From assembly GCF_019703515.2 (NCBI RefSeq), contig NC_059351.1:21777001-21841000 (forward strand): a DNA stretch of 64,000 nucleotides, in the 5' to 3' direction. The DNA is from Myxocyprinus asiaticus (Eukaryota > Chordata > Actinopteri > Cypriniformes > Catostomidae). Within the stretch, counting starts at the first letter, position 1. Each line of letters begins with the position of its first letter. The notes below the pieces were generated by a model, which saw nothing but the letters and a program-made list of their open reading frames with translations, made no database searches and was not told the DNA's origin. Below, piece by piece: positions 55,136 to 64,000 of the stretch. The translations under genes and the position numbers were made by a program.

Positions 55136-57053
55136 TGTCACCCAAAATGAGACTGTTATTTTTTATACCAGATAAATCGTGCAGAATTTATAGTAGATTC
55201 ATGGTAGAATATAATAATGTAATTTGAAACATTTTCTTCCTTTAAAAGATTTAAGTCTTTAGGTCTGCTAGAAGCCAGTGCAGGCCAAGTTAGTCAAATT
55301 ATAAAATTAAAGGCTATTGTAAACAGTGGTATTCGGTACATGCATCATGGGGATATTGCATAAAAATACCAGATGGAAACACCAAGCTGGGAATAAGATT
55401 TCCAAAATGCACATTAAAAAAAATTTGGTGGATACATTTTTTAATGAGAAAAAAGACAAAAACATAACCTACAAATTACTGAAAAAGATAAATTAATTCC
55501 TAGATCAAATCCTGTCTGAAGGTCCCTTATTTTTCTTACACAGCCCATGTTAAAATCACATCCACCCGTGCATAGTGCATAGTGTTGATCCAATCAACTT
55601 TGCCACCCTCTTTGCCACACTTTTCACTTCTATCTGTCTGTCGCTCTTCTAATCACGATGCTTAATGAAAATCTTGGCCCCTAAATGTTAGAAGCCCCTG
55701 AGAAAGGCTTTGATCAGTGCTGTGCATGCACGCAGCCTATTTGTCTTGCACTGCTGTATTGAGCAACATCCATTTGCATTCATTATACAACACAGACCCT
55801 GCTCAAACAGAGCATGCTTGGCAGACATGATGCCAGTTAGAACGTGAACACAGACACACAGAGAGAGAGAACTTGAAGGAAAGAAATGCAAATTTATGTT
55901 AGATGAATGAATTATGCTATCATTAAAAGTTGATGTCTCAAGTGCAGTGAATCTTAAATACATCAGCGAAATTTTTATATGTGATTATGTTTCAAGGGAA
56001 TGTCATTAAACATATCAATTACAGCACATTTAATGATGTAATGTTGAGAAACGAAAGGCTAAATGGTGCATTTTCTGTTATAAAAGACCCCAAAATATAA
56101 AGAAAGGTTGCTATCAAGCTCTAAACATATCATTAAAGCAATCCATATGATTTGTGCGCTATATTCCAAGTCTGCTGAAACCATACCAAAATCGAAAATC
56201 ATACCGAAAGTGTAATAGAAGCACCACAAAATTATGTGGTTGCTTCAGCAATTTTGTTTTACATCTCACATTTGCTTTTATGACACTATTAATTAGGTTT
56301 AGTTTTAAGATTTAGGGTAGGGAGGTTGGTTTTGTTGATTTGTAGAACATTAACCTTCTATCCACAGTGGATATTTCACCTCAGAACTGGCGTGATATGT
56401 GTATGGAGCCACGTAATATAATTTTGCAAAAATTTCACCACAGTCACAATTTTTTTATTTTTTCATGAGATCAGGCTCACGCAAATGTGAATGAGATTTG
56501 AGAGCAGTTGGAGTGGAAGATCTTCATCAAATAATGACCTAAATTTTAGCGTGTTCCTCACGCAAAGCTATTTTATGGCTTTAGAAGATGTAGAAAAAAG
56601 TTTTATTATCTGCATTTTGATAATTTTATAGTGCTTTCGGACCTCCATACTAACTTTCATTAAACAGATAATAACAGCTCAGACATTCTGCTAAATAACT
56701 CCCTTTGTATTTCACAAAAGAAAGAAAATCATACAGGGGTTTGGAACGATATGAATGTAGGTAAAAGATGACAGCATTTTCATTTCTGGGCTAAACTATT
56801 TCTTAAAGACCTCTCTAGTTCATTATTTCCTTATATACAGTAAGTATTATAGAAATTAGAACTTGTTTCAGCTCAAGGAGACTATGTTTTCATTTTATTT
56901 TATTTCAGTTTTTTTTTTTTTTTTTTATCTTAGCAGTGGCAATGGAGAAATCTAATGTTAGCCGAGGGCCTGAATATAATGTAACTGAAAATCTGAGAGT
57001 CTGGCAGTTGTATCTTCATGTAAGGACTTTGGGGAAATCCACCTATATCGCCT
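55136..57053. other. Gene-free intronic stretch with a MITE remnant
   Basis: 56680-56815 matches the right half of the AGTTCACCC family (AATCATACAGGGGTTTGGAA, GATGACAGCATTTTCATTTC). A T run lies at 56909-56926. No gene. Confidence 0.5.
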
Positions 57054-58397
57054 ACAGTTTTACTCACAGAAATAGTAAGTAATTATTAATAGATAAATAT
57101 ATTTATTTTGTTGTGCGCTACATTCAGGAGTGGGTTTGGTTATTAGCGATAATTAATAATTATCAAAGATAATTATTAATGATTAAAATCAATAGAACAC
57201 TGATTAGAATGTTAGCTTTTTAATCCTTCAAATCAACAATCATCAAAGATAATTATCAATTATCAAAATCAACAGAATATTAATAAGGATTAATATCGCC
57301 GGGGCACCACCCTGGAACCAGGGACTAATAACTAGACAGAATAACAGTCTCAATATAGGATTGTTCTCTTAGGAGGGTTGACGTCCGGAGAACATCGACA
57401 TTCAAAAGGAAAAACAATGAAGGCTTGAGTCCGAGCACTGACATCCCCTGCCAGCCCTTGACACAGGTATTTGCAAAACAAACCAAAATATTTCTCTTTG
57501 AAATATAACAAAGTTTATTGATGCAGTAATATCAATTAATAATCAATACAATGCAGTCAATAAAGTCAACAAAGAGGAAGGTATGTGTGTGAATGTGTGT
57601 GTGTGGGTGTGTGTGTGTAAGGAGTTGCGCGCACAAAATGGCGGATGTGACTCTCGTGGAGAGTACGTCATGTGAGGTTTCCGGCCAGAGAATATGGCTG
57701 TGAATGTGGGCGGAGAGAAGCCAGTTTACCGCGTGTCTCCGCTTGTATGATAACTTACGATAAATCTGAGCTTTATCACCAAGTTATCTACTAGCCAAAT
57801 GTGTGTGCGGGTATGTTTGTGAGGGGTCGCGTGATTGGGAGAAATCAGCGACATCGACTCGGTTGAAGAGGGAAGAGAAATCTTCTTTCTTCACTTCTGC
57901 GGGCAAACTGGTGAAGATGCGGATTGCTCGGCAGTCTCCTTCGGATCCATTAGAGTGTTCGGCGGAACACGGAGTAATCTCAACTCGTCCAGTGAGATGG
58001 AGATTGTATGGCCACAGTCGTATGTTACTTCCTTGTGCAACGAGGCTACACCTGAGAACAGCAATGAGCTGCGTCTACACACGGCACGCAATGTCGCTGG
58101 AAGCGATGCCCAGAAGGATCTCAGAAGTATTTCTACTCCTGATGACATCAAGGTTGAGGGGCGTTCATCGTGCGCCTCATCCAATAGGAGTTGAGTGTTC
58201 GATCCTTTGGAATTTCACACATAGGTGTAAAGTGAGCAAGGCTTCATGAGATTTGTAGTCTGTTTTGGACTCCCTTTGTTTGATTTTGGCACGGTTGTTA
58301 TCAGTAAGGTTTTATGACTGTGTGTGTAGGCCTCAGTCAGTCTTTACGACTGTGCAGGCCTGCCTCTGTCTTATATCTGAATACATGAGGCCCAACA
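57054..58397 (-). mobile_element. LTR-like element, family F1, copy 3 (inverted, end-truncated)
   Basis: On the minus strand it starts TGTTGGGCCTCATGTATTC at 58397 and carries the landmark GGTGCCCCG (57303-57311). It ends near AGTTTTACT, about 30 bp short of the terminal CCTACA. It matches 17427-19271 in inverted orientation. The ORF at 57803-58249 has no recognisable domain and lies within the LTR-like sequence. Confidence 0.65.
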
Positions 58398-58697
58398 ATA
58401 TGTATCAAAGATTGTTCATTTTGATCACTGAGAAGCTTTGTGTTGATACAGACACAGTGGTATCGCATGGCTGTCCAACTAAAGATTGTACACAGGTTGT
58501 ACACATTGTAAATGTATGCGCCTATTGTTTGATAAATGTAAGTGAGGGGACCGAATCAAATCAAAAATAAAACCAACATAGTGTCATGACAATTGGTAAT
58601 AATTCATACAAGATGGAGAAATCGTAAGATATCGTACAAATTGCCGAAAAGATACAGCTTTTTTCCTGTAGAGACCAACCGATCAACAAATAGAATT
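58398..58697. other. Gene-free stretch
   Basis: No gene recognised. Confidence 0.4.
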
Positions 58698-59010
58698 TCA
58701 AATCTATACAATATAGCCATCATATTTTAGCTTCCTATCCAACACTTTAGTTAAGAAAGGAAACATCTCTGAAAAAATGTGGTTACTCATTCCATATTTA
58801 TTTATGCAATACAAATGACTGATGTATGTCAGGAACCTGTAATACACTTCCCTCTTCTCGTTCCAAACCTGTTTTCTTTCTTCTGTGGTATAATAAAAGT
58901 TTTCTTATTAAAATCATGGTTTAGGTTTGGGTTAGGTGTTAGACTTAGCAAAAATCGTAATATCATTGTTCGTTTAATTTTGTCTATGGAAGTAAAAGTC
59001 ATTCATATTC
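58698..59010 (+). repeat. Dispersed repeat, copy 2 (partner at 52912)
   Basis: See the shared motifs at 52912-53212. It ends near AGCAAAAATCGTAATATC. Confidence 0.7.
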
Positions 59011-61350
59011 GAATGAGGCAACTTACAAATTTCTTATGATTTAGCAATCTCGTAATAATTGTTATGATATGTCATAATACCAGCTGACCAAATCTATCTA
59101 CTAAAGAAAACATCTGTTGCATCTTCAAGCATCTTTACCTCAGTGGAAAATGTTTTTAATCCACCCGCCATTGACAATTGTGGCAAAAAGTACATTTTGG
59201 AACCTGTTTGTACGGTTACAGCGTTCACAGACATATTTGTAATGCTATGTCAGAGTTGCATAATGTGTGATTCGGTAGCTTGTCATTTTCAGGAAAATAA
59301 ATAATGATTTCAAGCGAGTGCATATGCAAAAATCTGACATTTGTGATGGCAATAAGCAGAAATTCAAATTCACCGTGAGCCACGGCATGTGTAATTGGTT
59401 TTCCTGAACACCTCCCAAATAATCAGAGCATAAATATGCCACAAACTAGCTGCTGCCCCTGAGGAGAGAAGCTGTAGGAAGCACTTAATTTCTGTTAATT
59501 AGAAATGGTGCAGTAATATTTATCTTTCAAATGATGAATTCAGCATTAATAAAGCGCAACGACATGTTTATTATTAAAAGGCAAAAGCTGACAAAATGTC
59601 CGTTTACATACGTTAATTATTTGGACAGCTTTTTTCACTGAAGAGCTGAGTTTGATTAATGGTGCTTGGAAAGATGCTACATTAAGACGCTAACCGAAAT
59701 GGCACTCTGGGGATCGTTTGAGATGTACAGGAAGTACTGAAGGCATTAATACTGTGGAATTTAACTGGTACTAGAAGTTATAGTTTAGAAATAAGGTGTT
59801 TCCAAAAATGTATTGCTCAGAATTTGCCCTTTCATCTGGTAGCACATCAGACTTAATGGAGTTTTCAGTTATCATTGAAATATCAACTTTGTTTCAGATT
59901 TTTCTCCTAAAATTCATTTGATGAGAAGTTTTTTTGTTTTTGTTTTTTTTTTTTTAACCTTGGTTTTAGAGTTACAGTTGCATCATTAGTACAGGAGTTG
60001 CATCATTTGTTGTTTGTTTTGCATTTGGATGTACAGGAAGAGATAAAAGTATTAATACTGGAAATTGACTGGTACTGACAGGAAGTTGTGGCTCAGACAT
60101 CAGGTGTTTGGAGACGTTGGCAAAGTGAGAATGTAATTCTTTGCTTTGTCCTGTCAGTTGTGAAATGCTGATAGCATTTGTTTCTCACCTCTCGCTGTTT
60201 CCCTCAGAGCATCTAGAAAACCAACACTTCATTATTCTAGTGTTGCTTGCAGCAGATGTTGACACTGTCAGCATCATTTGTTGTTGTGTTTTTTTTTACT
60301 TCTCGAGCTACATATTCGCTATGGGACACATGTGGTCTGAAGCCCTTATACAATCACAGCAATTTATTGGCTGATGGCGCTTAAGTGACGCCCCTATGGA
60401 GCTATGTCACGGGCTCCATAAAGGCGCTCGCTATCGCGTCATTGGTCCGATTATCTGTTCTTCAGTTCACGATTTATTCTAAGCCCGTGTTTGTTTCTAG
60501 GGACTCACTTCGTTGGGATTTCGGCTTTGTGTCTGAGAGGATTGGAGTGCGAACGGACATCGGATTCTTCCTCGTGTTTGTCGCCCTCCCCCTGAGCGAA
60601 AGCACGAGTCTTGTCGGACATGCTCTGTGGCCTAGCTCGGTGGTCATTTTCTGATGAAAAAAGAGAGAAAAAAAGAGATACCATGCGCGTCTTGAGCCAT
60701 CACCATTAACAAACACTGTATGAGAGAATTCGTCGTTGAAAGGGAACAAATTGACCCCTTTGTCCCTATTGTCTTTTTCTGTGTTGTTCTGGGAGCATGC
60801 ACATTAATAAGGCAATGTAGGAGTGGCCTCTGCCTATCTCTCTCTATCATGCATGGACTGGTGAGACCCGCTGCAGAATGTGGGGGCTGGAATAGGAATG
60901 TGGAATGCTTCGTCTGTGCCATTATTCTTTCGGGATTCTATCAGGAGATGCAATGTATTTTAATCGTTTTTTTCTTTCAACCGTTCGCGGACCACACGGG
61001 CATTCTGGCGAGACAAGAGATGAACACTGCTATCTCTGCTAGATTTTTCGGGGTGGCATGGATGATGCTTTTTTCAGTTAGCTGTTGGATGGTTTTGCAG
61101 TCCAACTAAGTGTATCGCATTAAGGAATGCGTTTCAGTTAATAATGGCTCTGTTTGGACTTTCCCTCGTTTTCCACCACGAGGCTCGTGCTGGGGAACGA
61201 GTTGGACAGGGTGATGCTTTTGTTTGCGAGGGTGTTTCGTGCTATCCGGGTACTACACGTTGTTCCCCCATTATATGCCGGAACCAGTTTAGTGTCTAAT
61301 CCTTTTTTCAGTACACCAATTTAGCTCAGCGTCCCCCGTAATTTATGTTC
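59011..61350. other. Gene-free intronic stretch; possible DIRS-type leader at 60290-60480
   Basis: No coding gene is supported. 59705-59790 and 60015-60100 are weakly similar (GATGTACAGGAAG, TTAATACTG, ACTGGTACT). 60290-60480, with GCGCTTAAGTGACGCCCCTA and ATGTCACGGGCTCCATAAAG, resembles terminal regions of fish DIRS elements as I recall them. The link is weak. Confidence 0.35.
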
Positions 61351-61700
61351 AGTATCAGTCAGTTGCTGTTCATTTAAATAAAGAATAAATAAAAATACAA
61401 TAAATAGCTAAATAAACATCAGTACTATATGTTTGGTATCAGTCAGTTGCTGACCATTTAAATAAAGAATAAATACAAATAAAATAATTAGCTAAATAAA
61501 CATCAGTACTGTATGTTTCGTATCGATCAATTGCTGACCATTTAAATAAAGAATAAATACAAATAAAATAAATAGCTAAATAAACATCAGTACTGTTTAG
61601 TATCAGTCAATTGCTGTCCATTTAAATAAAGAATAAATTCAAATACAATAAATAGCTAAATAAACATCAGTAGTACTGTTTAATATCAGTCAAATGCTGA
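61351..61700. repeat. 84-bp minisatellite, about 4.2 copies
   Basis: Units start at about 61351, 61435, 61519, 61599 and 61682, each with TATCAGTCAGTTGCTG, then CATTTAAATAAAGAATAAAT, then AGCTAAATAAACATCAGTA. Spacing is 84, 84, 80 and 83 bp; the 80-bp step comes from a small deletion. Confidence 0.9.
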
Positions 61701-61904
61701 CTATTTTTATACTGCTAGTCAATTAGGTGCAGGTTGTAAAACAAGAGGCATTTACTCCTGCCGAGTCAAGAGATAAACAGCGGCAGTGGTGTTACACCGT
61801 ATTCTACTTTACAAGTTCAGGGGAAACTTTCAATGGTGGAAAACCAGACTTTTAAATATTACATTTTATAATTGCAATGACTGGAATTGTTCGGTTGAAC
61901 TTGA

Positions 61905-62025
61905 ATTTGAATTTTTCATATCTGCGCATATCAGTAAACATATACGCCGATACCACTATATATCGGTGAAAGGCTAATATCAGCCAATAATATTGGCCGA
62001 CCGATAAATCGGTCGGGCACTAGTA
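61905..62025 (-). repeat. hAT-like element end, inverse of 54307
   Basis: It ends GATAAATCGGTCGGGCACT. Read on the minus strand it matches the start at 54307 (AGTGCC.GAC.GATTTATCGG, ATATTAGCC and GTATATGTTTACTGATATG). It has about 26 bp more than the left copy. Confidence 0.6.
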
Positions 62026-62698
62026 TAGAGATCATCACTTCTGAATGAAACACACCCATATGTAATTTATATGTTACAGGGCACGCAAAGCACTGCAAAC
62101 CTCTTATAATAATACAGACATTGGCTTAACTTACCCAAAGATATGCGCTAAGGTGCAGTAACCAGTTGCAATAAACCACAATGCAATAAAGTATTGAATG
62201 TCACGTGAATAAGGGACGCTTGAGCATTTTGAGCATTTCATCACAGGACACGTGTCCTCGTCTCACCGTCCGACTATTCATATTTTCTATTCATAGCTTT
62301 CTCTTCCTCTTCTCCCTGGCATTGTTTAATAACACTTAACATTATAAAACTATATTTGATTTAGATTTTGATCTTCACCAAATCAACATTCCATCATAAA
62401 GTGTTCTTATTTAAAAAAAAATAAAATCATTAGGTTAGGGTTAGGGGTTATTTTTCAGCCCACATTTATGGAGAATTTATGAAAGTATTAACTTGTCTGG
62501 CCAGCACGCCAGCGTCAATACCTCTGGCTCGCAGGGAATTACTAATTTTTTATTTTTTATGTGGCATTGGTTGTCTGAATGTTGGGGAAAGTACGTTCAA
62601 AGCTGCAAGCTTCTCATAATCTAAAGTAGTTAAACTACAGTCAAGATACTCTTTAGAAAAAGTAGTTATAAACACTACAAGGTACTAACAAACAAGTA
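62026..62698. other. Gene-free stretch
   Basis: No gene recognised. Confidence 0.4.
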
Positions 62699-63432
62699 AA
62701 TCAAATCAAATCAAATCACTTTTATTGTCACACAACCATATACACAAGTGCAATAATGGGTGAAAGTCTTGGGTGCAGTTCCGTGCAACATAGCAGTCAT
62801 GACAGTGATGAGACATATACCAATTTACAATAAACAGATTTGCACATCACAATTTACATATCTAATATACACATAAATACACACAACACAATATACAAAT
62901 AATAATATACAATATACAGTATACAATACACACAATATAGAATATTGTACAGTATACAATACACACAATATATAATACACATACACACAATATAGAATAC
63001 ACATTATACAATAAAAATAGTATATATAGTATATTTAAAATATACAGTAGGTTGTATTGTACTGTATTGACAGTCAGGCTGTCAGTTGATAGTCAGTTGC
63101 CAGTGTGTTGTTAAGAGAGAATATAATTGAAGACAGTCCAGTGTGAGATAATAAGATTAATAAAGTGCAGTGCTGATGTATATTGATCATGAGAGATCAA
63201 GAGTTCAGAAGTCTGATTGCTTGGGGGAAGAAGCTGTCATGAAGTCGGCTGGTGTGGGTCCTGATGCTGCAATACTGCCTGCCTGATGGTAGCAGTGAGA
63301 GCAGCCCATGGCTTGGGTGGCTGGAGTCTCTGAAGATCCTCCGAGCTTTTTTCACACACCGCCTGGTATATATGTCCTGGAGGGAGGGAAGCTCACCTCC
63401 GATGATGTGTCTGGCAGTTCACACCACCCTTT
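62699..63432 (-). mobile_element. LINE/SINE-like 3' end with (TTTGA)n tail
   Basis: On the minus strand the element ends GACAATAAAAGTGATTTGAT followed by short TTTGA units (62699-62720), as many L2/CR1-like elements do. The body contains an AT-rich, CA-rich stretch (62880-63050). At 63240-63432 there is a conserved block (TGGCTTGGGTGGCTGGAGTC, TCCTGGAGGGAGGGAAGCTC) common in fish genomes by my recollection. It stops abruptly where the DIRS leader begins. Confidence 0.55.
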
Positions 63433-63549
63433 GCAGGGCAGAGAATGCCCCTGGGTGCTTCGGCAAGCTAAAAGAGTATATTCTTTTCCTAAAAAGAGTA
63501 TATTTTCTTCTACTAAATGAGTGGCACTTACGGGAGCGTCTTTTAAAAG
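63433..63549 (+). other. DIRS 5' leader (element continuing past window end)
   Basis: GAATGCCCCTGGGTGCTTCGG, AAAGAGTATAT units and AGTGGCACTTA precede the gag ATG, in the same order as the inverted leader at 7653-7760. Confidence 0.6.
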
Positions 63550-64000
63550 ATGCCTTTCCGTTTGTGTATAATTCCTGGTTGCGGTCGTTACCTCTCTGCT
63601 TCTGACGGCCACAATCGCTGCCTTGCGTGCTTGGGCACCACCCACGCAGAGACATAGTTCGTGGACGGGTCATGTCCTCATTGCGAGACCATGACTATGG
63701 CAACGTTGCGGTCGCGGCTTTCTTTCGTAAGATGGAAAGCCACCCCAGTGGCTCCCCGCCTCGGTCCTTCTACCTACGGGTGTGAGGCCACGTTGGCTAG
63801 CACTGGGGGCGATTTGGGGACCTCAATGGGAGCACCTACATCGGGAAATCCCCCACGGACCTCCCATTCCCCAGCACGCTCGTCTGCCCCCGTCGGGTTC
63901 TGGGATGATGTCCACCCTGATAGTCCAGGAGCACCACCTTTGGCTCAACCTGGACGAGATGAGGGAGGCTGACAAGGCACGGTTCCTTTATGCCCCCATC
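63550..64000 (+). pseudogene. DIRS gag N-terminal part, cut by window end
   Basis: It starts MPFRLCIIPGCGRYLSASDG, with CLACLG and CPHC pairs as in the gag start at 7652. An in-frame TAG at 63655-63657 replaces a TCG codon present in the other copy. After it the frame goes on through a Pro-rich stretch (TSGNPPRTSHSPARSSAPVG). A frame change near 63940 leads to LDEMREADKARF, which fits the gag middle. One stop and one frameshift make it inactive. RT and recombinase would lie beyond the window. Confidence 0.7.

Noticed and set aside
57803..58249. 148-codon ORF
   Set aside because: It lies within the F1 LTR-like element, and no conserved ORF or domain is recognised there; its counterpart at 17713-18117 lies on the other side of the repeat and looks like chance.
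60385..61109. Plus-strand ORFs of 89 and 129 codons
   Set aside because: No recognised domain; the region looks like non-coding element sequence.
54307..62025. A single intact 7.7-kb hAT element
   Set aside because: Not accepted as a feature because the flanking 8 bp differ and no transposase is seen; kept only as a question.
62430..62460. Telomere-like GGTTAGGGTTAGGGG
   Set aside because: Only two to three units; chance or an old repeat rather than an interstitial telomere array.

Overview
The window looks like nuclear DNA of a ray-finned fish, most likely a cypriniform. It carries a 5S-rRNA-derived SINE of the SINE3 type, two copies of a tRNA-derived SINE, several Tc1, hAT and DIRS1-like elements, THAP-domain and Ty3/Gypsy remnants, and long AT-rich and dinucleotide tracts. 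It is almost entirely mobile-element sequence. The only host gene I can support is a first coding exon of a glypican, closest to glypican-6 (40939-41098, + strand). It has a CpG-rich 5' flank and a clean splice donor. If the assembly is right, everything from 41099 to the end of the window lies in its first intron.

Layout. 1-3919: minus-strand remnant of a Polinton/Maverick (adintovirus-like) element, with a protein-primed type B DNA polymerase followed by an A32-type packaging ATPase, both broken. 4060-11158: a large inverted-repeat structure made of two DIRS1-like 3' halves facing outward, around an RT-RNase H segment, a MITE and a LINE scrap. 11473-15528: a run of Tc1/mariner relatives: a MITE, a fold-back element, a nearly full Tc1 element with a DD34E transposase broken by frameshifts, and a second one lacking its catalytic core. 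15592-21091: a small LTR element with a gag-like ORF and two further LTR-like elements nested in its left LTR, all with target-site duplications. 21097-29871: AT-rich sequence, a MITE, a THAP-domain element with a solo LTR inside it, a SINE and simple repeats. 29877-34310: a second LTR element with the same kind of gag-like protein (minus strand), again with a nested LTR-like insertion. 34691-35830: LINE 3' end. 35845-38110: a second DIRS family missing RT-RNase H. 38178-40614: fold-back MITE, SINE and low-complexity DNA. 40615-41098: glypican promoter region and exon 1. 41099-64000: intron with a degenerate tandem repeat, SINE3, two hAT elements with target-site duplications, a SCAN-type Gypsy remnant, a minus-strand SINE, paired dispersed repeats, an 84-bp minisatellite, a LINE-like tail and the start of another DIRS element running off the window.

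The elements do not form one working system; they record successive insertions. Target-site duplications fix part of the order: each LTR-like element inside an LTR is younger than its host, the hAT at 44314-45386 is younger than the MITE around it, and the solo LTR at 24576-24778 is younger than the THAP element. No element here looks fully autonomous. I found no convincing previously undescribed biological system. The strongest oddities are the DIRS palindrome, a gag-derived patch inside a DIRS recombinase, and a pair of short LTR elements that share a gag-like, repeat-rich protein but have unrelated LTRs.
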